A program made the translations under genes and the position numbers. A DNA stretch of 58,128 nt from DATKKX01 sp035542775 (GTDB taxonomy: Bacteria; Planctomycetota; Phycisphaerae; UBA1845; UTPLA1): contig DATKKX010000386.1 of assembly GCA_035542775.1 (NCBI GenBank), positions 1-58,128 of the forward strand, read 5' to 3'. Below are positions 23,582 to 32,484 of the stretch, piece by piece. Below the pieces are notes generated by a model. The model did no database searches, had not been told where the DNA came from, and worked only from the letters and a program-made list of their open reading frames with translations. The first letter of the stretch is position 1. Every line of letters starts with the position of its first letter.

Positions 23582-25765
23582 ATGATGCTTCCTGTTGTTG
23601 TCGCGGTGGTGTGCTGGGGGGGAGTGGCGTGGGCCTCGTGGCGGTTGTCATCATCGCTGTTCCGGAGCGAGAGCATGGCCACGCGCTGGTGCGGGGCGGG
23701 CATCATCGGCATTTCCTTCATTGTCATTATGCTGGAAGTGCTGGGGAGCATCGGGTGGCTGCATCGCGGGCCGGTGACGTTGGCCAGCATTGCGCTGGTG
23801 TGCGCGGCATCATGGAGATCCAGTCCGTTCAGCCTGACCGATGAGGTCCGCCGGGTCTGCGACTGGCTGCGACTGCGGTTGCAGGAAGGATACGGGCTGT
23901 TGTTCTGTATCGCCGCCGTGCCGGTGGTGCAAGCCCTGACCCGCGGGCTGCGGAGCCCGCCACTGTCGTGGGATTCGCTGGAGTATCACGCTTTCTTTCC
24001 CGCCCGGTGGGTCCAGTTGGGCTCCTTGGCGCCCTTCGCCGCGCCCGGCGGAATGGACACATGCCGGGCCCACCCGATCAACGGTGAGCTGCTGGTGGCA
24101 TGGGTCATGCTGCCGTTTCACGGCGATCTGTTCGTCAATCTCGTCAGTATTCCGGCTATGCTGTTGGCGGCGGTCGCGTTGTATGCCATGGCTCGTCGGT
24201 TGGGCGCCGGGCCCGCTGTTGCGCTATGGGCGCCGGTGGTGTTCTGTTTTTCTCCGCCGATGTGGTCCCTGGTCACCACGCAGTACAGCGACATCCTTGG
24301 TGTCGAGACGACCATCAGCGGCCTGTTGTTCCTGCTGCGGTATATCAGCGCCTGGCGGCGTTGCGATCTGTTCCTCGCGGCCGCCGGATTCGGGCTGTGC
24401 GCCGGCACGAAGCACGGCGGGCTTCTGGCCGCGGTGCTATGCTGCGGAAGCCTGGTGATCGTCAAAATCGCTTGTCGGCGAGTCCGTCCGCGAAATCTCG
24501 CCTTGTTGGGGTCGGCGATGCTGGTCGCGGCCGCGACGGGCGGGTATCAGTACATTCGCAATTGGATCGAGCTGGGCAATCCGGTGTATCCGGCCGGCAT
24601 ATCGCTGGGCGGTCTCGTGCTCTTCGAGGGATCGCCGCATCATGCGGAGATATTCCGGCAGTTTCCGTCGGCCGGCATGCGAATGGCCGATTGGAATCAC
24701 TTCACGGGCTTGTTTCGGCCCACGCAGTTCAGTTGGGGGGTACCGTACCTGATCATGCTGCCGGCCGCGGTGCTGGCGGCAATCCGGCCCGGTAAGCAGC
24801 GGGCGGAGAAGTGGCTTCTTACGGCGGTGTGGGTCGCGACGATTATCCTCTTCTATGCTCCTGATTCAGGTTTTGCGGCTCACATCCGAAGGATCTGGCC
24901 GGCATCCTCTCAGCGGCTGCTGGGACCGGCGATGGCGATCGCCGTGTGCCTGGCGGTATGCACGCTGGGGAGGCTGTCCTGGCCGACGCACCTGGTGGGG
25001 GCGATTCCAACGCTGACGGTATTGGCCAGCATCTGGTGCGGCCGGTTCCCTCAACCGCTGTCTGTCGGCGAAGCGGCCGTGCTGGTGGCAGCGGTGGTGG
25101 CCTCCGGCTGGCTACTCTCGTCGGAGGCCCCGCGACGAATCCTCGCTCAGGCGACCATCAAGCCCGCAATAGCCGGCGTGGCCGTGCTTGCCGCGGTGCT
25201 CCTGGCGACAGCCGGGACGACGCTGCTCGAGGTCAGAAGGGAGGCCGCAAGATACTTTCATTACGGGCACAGCATCGACTACCACGATTTTCCGCGGGAA
25301 TACGTATCGGCCTGGCGAGCGTGTGATGAAGCCGATCTGCCTCACATTGTGGCCATGACGCGGAATCGAACCGGCACCGACAAGTTGAGCCTGATTTCGA
25401 CAGCGACAAGGTGGTTTCTGTACCCCCTGCTGGGATCGCATTTGCAGAATCGAGTCGTTTACGCATCGATTCATGAACTTCGAGACCTGCCGACGCGGCC
25501 GTACTTCGGCGATCCACCGCAGGGTGGGGACGAGCGGATCTGGTTGCAGAACCTCCAACGCCTGAAGGTGGATCGACTGCTGGTGGGCGCGCAGACCGAG
25601 CCCGAGGAGGACTGGGTCGCCGCCCGGCCTGATGTGTTCGTGAAGATCAGCCAGGGGGAAGGTTTTGGCCTCTATCGTGTCAAGAGCGAGGCGATCACGT
25701 CGGCGTTGAACGAATGGGGCCGCGGGATGACCGGCGTGGCGACGGCAGAAGATTTCCGCGAATGA
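23582..25765 (+). CDS. Polytopic membrane protein, GT-C/ArnT-like
   Basis: 727 residues with about 14 hydrophobic spans. The first large loop reads PPLSWDSLEYH, which fits the acidic DxxxYH motif seen in GT39-like and related membrane glycosyltransferases. Another span-rich block follows to about residue 560, then a soluble C-terminal domain. It probably acts on a polyprenyl- or lipid-linked substrate. It lies between two radical SAM genes and its end overlaps, tail to tail by 71 bases, the convergent B12-type radical SAM gene. Confidence 0.7.
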   Translation: MMLPVVVAVVCWGGVAWASWRLSSSLFRSESMATRWCGAGIIGISFIVIMLEVLGSIGWLHRGPVTLASIALVCAASWRSSPFSLTDEVRRVCDWLRLRLQEGYGLLFCIAAVPVVQALTRGLRSPPLSWDSLEYHAFFPARWVQLGSLAPFAAPGGMDTCRAHPINGELLVAWVMLPFHGDLFVNLVSIPAMLLAAVALYAMARRLGAGPAVALWAPVVFCFSPPMWSLVTTQYSDILGVETTISGLLFLLRYISAWRRCDLFLAAAGFGLCAGTKHGGLLAAVLCCGSLVIVKIACRRVRPRNLALLGSAMLVAAATGGYQYIRNWIELGNPVYPAGISLGGLVLFEGSPHHAEIFRQFPSAGMRMADWNHFTGLFRPTQFSWGVPYLIMLPAAVLAAIRPGKQRAEKWLLTAVWVATIILFYAPDSGFAAHIRRIWPASSQRLLGPAMAIAVCLAVCTLGRLSWPTHLVGAIPTLTVLASIWCGRFPQPLSVGEAAVLVAAVVASGWLLSSEAPRRILAQATIKPAIAGVAVLAAVLLATAGTTLLEVRREAARYFHYGHSIDYHDFPREYVSAWRACDEADLPHIVAMTRNRTGTDKLSLISTATRWFLYPLLGSHLQNRVVYASIHELRDLPTRPYFGDPPQGGDERIWLQNLQRLKVDRLLVGAQTEPEEDWVAARPDVFVKISQGEGFGLYRVKSEAITSALNEWGRGMTGVATAEDFRE

Positions 25766-27104
25766 AAGTCCCGGCGGTAGCGGCCAGGGCGGAAAGCCCC
25801 ATTCGCCGGGCCACTTTCAGCGTGCGCATCGGATGGGAGAGCAGGAAGCCCCTGTAAATCCGCCGCTTCACAGCGATCAGATCGGGCGCACAGTCATACG
25901 GGAGGATGTCACCGTGCGGATCATAGCAACTCCAGCACATGTCCAGCCGGCCCGCGGCGGATTGTTCCCGCCACATTTCGGTGCCGGGGAACGGGATGGC
26001 GATGTTGCACTGGAAAGCGTCGGCCTTCAAGGTTCGGAGCACGGCGAGCATCCGGGCGGCGTAGGTCTTCTCGTCCAGATCCGGCCGCGGAAAGATCATC
26101 AAGAACGCGACCGTTGAAATGCCCGCCTGCTTCGTCAGGTGAAAGGCCTCGATGGTGGCCTGGCGGGAGATGTTCTTGCGGGTTTCGGCCAGGCAATCCT
26201 GGTCCTCGACCCCATAGAAGATCCAGTCGCATCCGGCCTTCTTCATCAACGCCAGCGTCGCGCGGGAGACCGGCGTCACGCGCATGTTGCATGACCAGTC
26301 GACCCGCAGCCGGCGAGCGATGATCTCCTCGGCAATTTCCTCGACGCGGCCGTTCTTGATGTTGAAGGTGGCGTCAAGGAAATAAAAGGCGCCGATGCCG
26401 TGCTCGCGGTGGTCCTCCTCCATCTCATCGACGATGCTCTTGGCGCTTCTCAGGCGCGTCTTACGGCCGAACAGGACCGGGTACAGGCAATAGGTACAGT
26501 TGTGGGGGCAACCGCGGCTGCCCAGGAGCAGAGTGAAGCGTTTGCCGCGGCGGATGATTGAGGAGCGGTATTCGTCCAGGTCGAGCAGATCGAGCGCGGG
26601 TCTCGGTAGTGCGTCGAGGTCGGCGGCCAGGCGAGGTTGCTTGTCGGTGCCGGCCGGAGTCAAGACGCCGTCGGCGGCATCGCCGTTCAGCCGATGGTCG
26701 ATCAGGCTGGACAGCGCAGCTTCCGGATCGCCGAGGAGGATGAAGTCGAAACCCCGCCGAAAGACCTCCGCGGGCAGTGCCTGGGCGTGCGTGCCGAAGC
26801 AGATGCGCTTGACGCCGGGGGGAGTGGCGGCAAGCAGGGCGTAATCCTGCTGCGCGCCGGTCGTGGAGAGATTGATGATGACCGCGTCGGGCCGGAGGCG
26901 ATCGAGCTCATGGGCATAGGCATGAAGCGGCTCACGGGCCAGCCGCAGATCCGCAATCCTGGCTTGGTGACCTTTTTGGCGGATCATCGCCGCCACGCTG
27001 GCGAGATCAACCGGCGGCAAGAGGCTGCCGGCCGGCGAAGTCTCCTGGCAGACCCACACCTTTACGAGCTGCTTTTGTGTCGAAGTTGCCAGGAGAAATC
27101 GCAT
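25695..27104 (-). CDS. B12-binding-type radical SAM protein (convergent)
   Basis: 469 residues. It has a cobalamin-binding-like N-terminal region (SLLPPVDLASVAAMIRQKGH) and the radical SAM cluster motif Cys199, Cys203, Cys206 in SRGCPHNCTYC. Later segments (FLDATFNIKNGR, then MKKAGCDWIFYGVEDQD) match the TIM-barrel strands of the family. The start at 27104 is an ATG preceded by GAGAGG and precedes the MRFLLATS strand; a more upstream ATG at 27167 would add 21 unlikely residues. Opposite in direction to the rest of the island, with a divergent promoter region of 236 bases shared with the next gene. Confidence 0.87.
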   Translation of the reverse strand: MRFLLATSTQKQLVKVWVCQETSPAGSLLPPVDLASVAAMIRQKGHQARIADLRLAREPLHAYAHELDRLRPDAVIINLSTTGAQQDYALLAATPPGVKRICFGTHAQALPAEVFRRGFDFILLGDPEAALSSLIDHRLNGDAADGVLTPAGTDKQPRLAADLDALPRPALDLLDLDEYRSSIIRRGKRFTLLLGSRGCPHNCTYCLYPVLFGRKTRLRSAKSIVDEMEEDHREHGIGAFYFLDATFNIKNGRVEEIAEEIIARRLRVDWSCNMRVTPVSRATLALMKKAGCDWIFYGVEDQDCLAETRKNISRQATIEAFHLTKQAGISTVAFLMIFPRPDLDEKTYAARMLAVLRTLKADAFQCNIAIPFPGTEMWREQSAAGRLDMCWSCYDPHGDILPYDCAPDLIAVKRRIYRGFLLSHPMRTLKVARRMGLSALAATAGTFIRGNLLPSPRRSSRGPIRSTPT

Positions 27105-27192
27105 GATCCTCTCGCAGCGCATCAGTCGGCGCAGATGCCTCTGATTCTTATCGGTAAAGCCAACCAAAGCGCAGGATGTGCAAGACGGTGTG

Positions 27193-27231
27193 ATGACGTG
27201 CCGCAGGGCTGCCCGCTCGGCACGGCGTCAT
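27193..27231. other. Inverted repeat between divergent radical SAM genes
   Basis: ATGACG/CGTCAT and TGCCG/CGGCA arms (27193-27203 and 27218-27231) pair around a 14-base loop with a three-base bulge. It sits in the 236-base intergenic space with the divergent starts at 27104 and 27341, so it could be a regulator site or an RNA hairpin. No repeat of it was seen elsewhere. Confidence 0.45.
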
Positions 27232-27340
27232 TTCGGAGTGTTCACGTCAGCGCGCAAGATTAGCCGATATTGCGCATTGGGCATCCGCGCCCGCACAGCG
27301 GAATCGAGGCGCCGCTGACTCCTGTGCGGCTGGGATACGA

Positions 27341-28492
27341 ATGAGCGAGAATGGATTAGCGAGGGCCGTTCAGGGCACTTGGAGCAAGTTCCGCTTCGGT
27401 TGGCCGATTCTCCGCGCAAAGATCACCGGCAGGCCCGTTCTCTTCCAGGTGCAGTTCACGCTCACCAACCACTGCAACCTCCGTTGTGCTTACTGCTACG
27501 CCGACTATCCGCATCGTCCGGCTCCCGATCTGCCGACCGAGGAGATACATCGCATCATCGACGATCTGCATTCCGTCGGAACGAGGCGGGTCAACCTTGT
27601 CGGAGGCGAGCCGCTGGTCCGCAACGACATCGGCGAGATCGTCGACCACGCCAAGGCCAAGGGCCTCGAGTGCGCCATGACCACCAACGGGTATTTCGTG
27701 GCCAGGCGGATCGAGACGGTGAGAAAACTGGACCTGCTGTGCGTGAGCCTCGACGGTCCGCCGGCCGCGCATGATCGCTGCCGTGGCGAAGGTTCGCATG
27801 CCCCAGCGATGGAGGCGATCGAGCTGGCGGCGGATAACGGCATTCCGCTGCAGGTTGCATGCGTGCTCACCAGGTTCAATCTCGATTGCATCGAGTATCT
27901 GCTGGACATGGGCAAGAGGCTGGGATTCGCCGTCGGATTCAGCACGCTGATTACCGCGGCGGGCTCGAACGGCTCCGGCCGCCCGGAGTACCTGCCGACC
28001 GACGCCGAGTACCGCGAGGCCCTCGAGCGCATTCTGGGCTACAAGGCGCAAGGCTACCCGGTCCTGTTCTCGCGGAAATCGCTGGAATATGCGCTCAGCT
28101 GGAAGTGCGGCTACGATCACGACAAGATCATGGGCGAGGAGCCCGGCTTCAGCCACATCCGCTGCAACGCCGGCCGATACTTCGCCATTGTCGACGCCAA
28201 CGGCGATCTGTATCCGTGTCCGGCCATGGTGGATCTGTTCAAGCCGTTGAACATCCTGAAGGACGGCATCGCCCGGGCCCTCGAACATGCGGGTCGGCAT
28301 CCCTGCAAGACCTGCCACATTCCGTGCATGAACGACTTCAACCTGCTCTATTCACTCGACGTCGGCGTCATCATGAACATCCTGCGCACGTACCGGTGCC
28401 GCAGCCCACAAAACCGGCCGGCCTGCGTGCAGCCTCCGGCGGAGCCGTTCGCGGTACCGTCCGTGACGAGGCAGGTCTGTAATGTTGAGTAG
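27341..28492 (+). CDS. Radical SAM protein with SPASM-type C-terminus
   Basis: 383 residues. The iron-sulfur motif is Cys45, Cys49, Cys52 in NHCNLRCAYC, with the GGEPL motif (NLVGGEPLVRND) next. The C-terminal part has cysteine-rich segments CNAGRYFAIV...CPAM and CKTCHIPC, which fit a SPASM or twitch-like auxiliary cluster. Such enzymes (PqqE/MoaA-like) modify peptides or small metabolites. Its stop overlaps the start of the next radical SAM gene by 11 bases, so the pair is an operon. Confidence 0.87.
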   Translation: MSENGLARAVQGTWSKFRFGWPILRAKITGRPVLFQVQFTLTNHCNLRCAYCYADYPHRPAPDLPTEEIHRIIDDLHSVGTRRVNLVGGEPLVRNDIGEIVDHAKAKGLECAMTTNGYFVARRIETVRKLDLLCVSLDGPPAAHDRCRGEGSHAPAMEAIELAADNGIPLQVACVLTRFNLDCIEYLLDMGKRLGFAVGFSTLITAAGSNGSGRPEYLPTDAEYREALERILGYKAQGYPVLFSRKSLEYALSWKCGYDHDKIMGEEPGFSHIRCNAGRYFAIVDANGDLYPCPAMVDLFKPLNILKDGIARALEHAGRHPCKTCHIPCMNDFNLLYSLDVGVIMNILRTYRCRSPQNRPACVQPPAEPFAVPSVTRQVCNVE

Positions 28493-29483
28493 TCGAATCG
28501 CCCTCGCTGGAAGATACATCTGCAGGCAGGCTGCGGCGCGCTCGCACCCGGCGGTGGTAGGCATCGAGACCACCAACAGATGCAACCTCGACTGCGTGAT
28601 GTGCCCGCGACAGACGATGACCAGGCCGGTCGGCGACATGTCTCCGCAGGTCTTCGCGCGGATCATCGAGGACATCGCCGGCAAGGTGGAGTTCGTCTGG
28701 CTGCAGGATTACGGCGAGCCGTTCCTGAACAAGCACATCTTCGAATTCATCGGTACCGCCAAGGACGCCGGCTTGAAGACAGGCATCTCCACCAACGGTA
28801 CGGTCATGACGGACACGATCATCCGGAGCATCTGCGCTTCCGGGCTGGATTACATCATCTTCGCCCTGGACGGCGCCACCAAAGAGACCTACGAGCGAGT
28901 CCGCGTGGGGGCGAACTTCGAGCGGGTGTGCCAGAACATTCGCGACTTTCTCGCCCACAAGAACGCGACCGGCAGCCGCATCTTCACGGTGTTGCAGTGC
29001 ATTTGCATGGAGCAGACGCAGGGGGAGATCGGGCAGTTTGCGGGGGCCTGGCGGATCAAGGGCGTGGACGGCTTGCGAATCAGGCAGTTGACATACAGCG
29101 GCAACAACGGACGGTTTCGCAACAGCCGGCGCGGTCGCCCTTGCTATTGGCTGTGGGCCAATCCTCATGTCAAACACGACGGGACGGTGGTGGCCTGCTG
29201 CCAGGATGTCGACGGGGTCCTGGCCCTTGGCAACATTGAGGAAGGATCGTTCGGCGAGATCTGGAACGGCCCGCGGATGCGAGAACTCCGACAGATGCAC
29301 GTTGACGGCAGGCAGGATGAAATCCCGCTTTGCCGGGCCTGCAACATGTACCAGCCCAGCGTGCTGATGATCTGCGGAAGCGCCCTTCTTCCCTACATGC
29401 AGGTAAACAAGCTGGTGCCGAAGATCGAGACGCTTCTGTCCAGCCGCCGGTATTCGACTTCTGTCCCGCAGTCCGGTCGATGA
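28482..29483 (+). CDS. Radical SAM protein with SPASM-type C-terminus
   Basis: 333 residues. The cluster motif is Cys34, Cys38, Cys41 in NRCNLDCVMCP, with DYGEPFLN as the SAM-contacting loop. SPASM-type cysteines lie in GTVVACCQDVDG and PLCRACN. It resembles GTP cyclase-like MoaA and sulfatase-maturase relatives that act on aliphatic substrates. It overlaps the preceding gene and is probably its partner. Substrate unknown. Confidence 0.87.
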   Translation: MLSSRIALAGRYICRQAAARSHPAVVGIETTNRCNLDCVMCPRQTMTRPVGDMSPQVFARIIEDIAGKVEFVWLQDYGEPFLNKHIFEFIGTAKDAGLKTGISTNGTVMTDTIIRSICASGLDYIIFALDGATKETYERVRVGANFERVCQNIRDFLAHKNATGSRIFTVLQCICMEQTQGEIGQFAGAWRIKGVDGLRIRQLTYSGNNGRFRNSRRGRPCYWLWANPHVKHDGTVVACCQDVDGVLALGNIEEGSFGEIWNGPRMRELRQMHVDGRQDEIPLCRACNMYQPSVLMICGSALLPYMQVNKLVPKIETLLSSRRYSTSVPQSGR

Positions 29484-29637
29484 GCATGTTCCTCGGGGGA
29501 TCACAACGGGCAGGCCGGCGCCCCGAACGGACGGGAGGCTGCTCGCTCAAGTCGGCCGGAGGAGGGGCCGATAAAACTCCGGCGGACTGCTCCGAAGCGT
29601 GTCAAAACCTGTCCGCCAAGTGGGAATTAGAGAGTCG

Positions 29638-30429
29638 ATGTCAGAGCCAGGGAAGCCATCAGAACCTGAGGAACAGCCGGTCGTAGTCGGCGCGGACGAC
29701 GTGGATCGGCTTCTGGCGGAGGCTCAGTCTCTTGCCGACCAGATTGCGGCCGGCAGCGGGACGACGGGCGATGCCGCGGGTTCGCCGTCGCCGGCGGCCA
29801 GCACATCCGTCGAGGACAAGGACGCCCTTGGAGCGACTGAGGAAGTCGAAAAGACGCTCGCGGAGCTGGAAGCGATGCTCGGGGTCGGTTCCAAGGCCGA
29901 ACCATCCGCCGATGGCACGGGTGCCGGGGAAAAGGCCGCTGTTGCGAAGAGCACCGAGGCCCAAAGCCAGGCCCCGGACACCAAGGCTGCCACTCACGGC
30001 AAGAACCAGATTCTGGATCTCCCCCCGGACGCGGCGTTCAGCGGCGAGGTCGATGTTGCCCTGCGGGCCGGAGCTCCAGATCGTGTCGCAGGCGGTGCCC
30101 AAGCCGGGCCGAACACTTCCAGCGATGCGGGCCAAACGCGATCGTTCGGCAAGCTTCTCGGCGAAGTGAAGTCCTTCGCGTTGCGAACCGGAGCGGCCGT
30201 CAAGAAACTCGTCCCCCAGACGCTGTCGGGCATCGCCGCCGTGATCGACCGGCCTTTTGCGGGCCTCTCCCCGGTGACGAAGCAGTACATCGGCTACGCG
30301 GCCATCATCACGGTTCTCGCGGCGATCGCCTCGTTCACAATGCCGCCGTTGTTCGAGCGCAATCCATATCTCGAGATCGGAGCGCCGGCGAAAGCGCCCG
30401 CCGAAGCCGCCGCTCCAGCGCATGAGTAA
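29638..30429 (+). CDS. Hypothetical single-span membrane protein with FliN-like N-terminal motif
   Basis: 263 residues from ATG 29638; a GTG start at 29599 would add 13 residues. Residues about 10-40 hold ADDVDRLLAEAQSLADQ, strikingly like the N-terminus of the FliN protein at 8362 (QDEIDAVLNDAQSAVSE). A low-complexity Ala/Gly/Ser/Glu region follows (to about residue 150). A hydrophobic helix, YAAIITVLAAIASFTMPPLF, sits near residues 220-240. No named domain recognised. It could anchor a protein to the membrane near a CheY-type regulator, but that is a guess. Confidence 0.55.
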   Translation: MSEPGKPSEPEEQPVVVGADDVDRLLAEAQSLADQIAAGSGTTGDAAGSPSPAASTSVEDKDALGATEEVEKTLAELEAMLGVGSKAEPSADGTGAGEKAAVAKSTEAQSQAPDTKAATHGKNQILDLPPDAAFSGEVDVALRAGAPDRVAGGAQAGPNTSSDAGQTRSFGKLLGEVKSFALRTGAAVKKLVPQTLSGIAAVIDRPFAGLSPVTKQYIGYAAIITVLAAIASFTMPPLFERNPYLEIGAPAKAPAEAAAPAHE

Positions 30430-30479
30430 ACTCGACGATCTCAAGGCTCGGGTAAGGTAAAGAGGAGCAGACGGCCAGG

Positions 30480-31367
30480 CTACATGCCGTAAGTGGCGGG
30501 ATCGAAGTCGGACTCGGAGAAGCCCACATCGAAGCGGATATCGCGATACTCGTACTTGCCGAGGAGATTGAGCGGCTTGCGTTCATCATCGGAGTAGCAG
30601 TACACGGCGATCGGCACGCGGTACTCCTTATCGATGTACATCTCGGCGGTTCGATCCGGGTAGATTCCGCCTTCGCCGGTGTACGGCAGGTTGCGCCGCA
30701 CCACCCATACCGGACGACCGTCGAAGTGCGTCTCGCCGCAGAACTCCAGGCGCAGCTCTCCTCGGGCCCTGGCCATCTCGCAATACTTGATCAGCAAATC
30801 CAGCGTTCGCTTGAAGCCGAACTCGTCCACCGCTCTCCTGGTCGCCTCTTTGGACATCGGGCCGTGGATCGGGGTCTTGAGGCTTTTGATCAGTAGTTGG
30901 GCTACGGCTCCAGGCTGGGCGACGGCAAGCTCGCGCTCGTCGGGATTATCCGCATCGGGGTCGGTCCACCTTCCCTTGACGTAGACCACGCGGTTGACCA
31001 GACTGGCATTGCGCGTGTAAGTGATGACCACGCTGTACGGCTCGAGGCGGTGCATCACATCCAACTCCTGTTCCGCGCTCATGCCGGACGCGAGGAGTTC
31101 CTGCTTCACCAACGTGCACCGATAATCGCGCACTGACTGAACATGACGCTCGCGCGCCTGGATGAGGGCCGCCAGCGGGTTTTCTCGGATCAGCTTCTCG
31201 AAGGGATCGGCGGGCGGTCGTTCTGCCGCGACCACATAGGGGGAGCCGATGCTCAGGATCGGCGTGTGGTGCTCTTGCGTGAATTCGAGGTAAAAGACGC
31301 ACGCCAGGACCAGCGCGAACACAAGCTGGATTCGGCGGTGCGTCGATGTCCTGTCATTGCGCGGCAT
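30480..31367 (-). CDS. DUF1571 protein, membrane-anchored or exported
   Basis: 295 residues. The N-terminus has a hydrophobic segment of about 17 residues after a basic leader, so it is a signal anchor or signal peptide. The rest, LVKQELLASGMSAEQELDVMHR...YKG-type strands and DRTAEMYID, matches the DUF1571 family, which is common in Planctomycetota and resembles outer-membrane lipoprotein carrier folds. Function unknown; it may bind lipid or protein in the cell envelope. A second DUF1571 protein is encoded at 33568-34518. Confidence 0.7.
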   Translation of the reverse strand: MPRNDRTSTHRRIQLVFALVLACVFYLEFTQEHHTPILSIGSPYVVAAERPPADPFEKLIRENPLAALIQARERHVQSVRDYRCTLVKQELLASGMSAEQELDVMHRLEPYSVVITYTRNASLVNRVVYVKGRWTDPDADNPDERELAVAQPGAVAQLLIKSLKTPIHGPMSKEATRRAVDEFGFKRTLDLLIKYCEMARARGELRLEFCGETHFDGRPVWVVRRNLPYTGEGGIYPDRTAEMYIDKEYRVPIAVYCYSDDERKPLNLLGKYEYRDIRFDVGFSESDFDPATYGM

Positions 31368-31794
31368 TCAGCGCCAACCTTTGCCAGATCAGGTGGATAC
31401 GGGCGCGGCGCATGATATCTGGCTACACCCTGAGCAAGCCGCATGGGATCAGACTTCGCGTCCGACCCGTGCCCAACCCACACTACATTTCATCGGTATG
31501 CGTTTTTCGCGGCGTTAACGAACTTCACCTTCCTCTTACTTCACGACCTCGGTTATCAATACAGGCAATGGGTCTTGCCCGCACAACCGGGTGGCTTGTC
31601 GGCCGCGCGCCACGGCGAACAGGCGTCCGCGCTGGGCAGCTCCGACGCCCCTTGTACAAGCCACTCAATCAAATGTAGCACCGGCAACGCTATCGGTCAA
31701 CCTGATCGGATAGTCCGATCGCCGCCATTTGCGCTGGAGATCCGATTGCAATCATCGCAAGGACATAATGTTAAGGTAGTACTTCAACCAGAAG
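31368..31794. other. Gene-free stretch, AT-rich at its right end
   Basis: 427 bases between NadD and the first DUF1571 gene. It contains a perfect inverted repeat, GATCGGA (31704-31710) and TCCGATC (31714-31720), with TAG between. The bases 31740-31860 are unusually AT-rich for this window. The region should contain the promoter of the leftward DUF1571 gene, but none stands out. No coding region with normal codon use was seen. Confidence 0.5.
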
Positions 31795-32415
31795 CTATCG
31801 GGAAATATAGAGACCCTTCTGAGCTATATAGGACGCTACCACTTCCGGAACCAAGTATCTGACGGACCGTCCCAGGCCCACACGTTCACGGACCTCAGTC
31901 GAACTGATGTCGATCTCGGGCGTGTCGACGCAGTACTGGATGAGGGCCGCCGCAGGCGCAGCGCCGACGGCTGCTTCCAGGGCAGCGGAGTCCGGTAATC
32001 GCGAACCCGGCCTTCGCGCGGTGACGATTTGGACCGCGGCGACCAAGTCCCTGACGCGTCTCCAGGTAGGCAGTTCAGGGAGGGAGTCGGCTCCAATGAT
32101 CCAGAAGAGCTCCGCCTCCGGCCCGAGCTGCCGGCGAAACGCGGTGACCGTGTCGATGGTGTAGCTGGGGCCAGCCCGAGCCAACTCAATATCCGAAACC
32201 TCAAACAGCGGATCGCCCTGCACCGCGAGCCGGGCCATGGCCAGACGGTCGCCGGCATCAGTGAGGTGTTCGCCGACCTTGTGTGGCGGGCGCGGAGACA
32301 GGATCAAAACCACGCGGTGAAGATTGATCTGTTCGGCGATGCTGCGGGCGGAAATAAGGTGGCCGAAGTGAATCGGGTCGAAGCTGCCGCCATAGAGACC
32401 TATTCGCTCAGCCAT
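31795..32415 (-). CDS. nadD: Nicotinate-nucleotide adenylyltransferase
   Basis: 206 residues. It joins ATP and nicotinate mononucleotide to make deamido-NAD. The nucleotidyl-transferase motif GGSFDPIHFGHL lies at residues 9-20, and the ISSTEVR motif is present near residue 170. Length and order fit NadD. The last five codons run into the AT-rich tract. Confidence 0.92.
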   Translation of the reverse strand: MAERIGLYGGSFDPIHFGHLISARSIAEQINLHRVVLILSPRPPHKVGEHLTDAGDRLAMARLAVQGDPLFEVSDIELARAGPSYTIDTVTAFRRQLGPEAELFWIIGADSLPELPTWRRVRDLVAAVQIVTARRPGSRLPDSAALEAAVGAAPAAALIQYCVDTPEIDISSTEVRERVGLGRSVRYLVPEVVASYIAQKGLYISR

Positions 32416-32484
32416 GGATCGGGCTTTCGACGATGCCGCTGCGGCCCGGCAAGCTGTGGCATGAGGCTGGACGGCCAGGCCGGG

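Noticed and set aside
31443..31862. 139-codon ORF in the gap before nadD
   Set aside because: No motif, poor codon use, and it overlaps the nadD end antisense.
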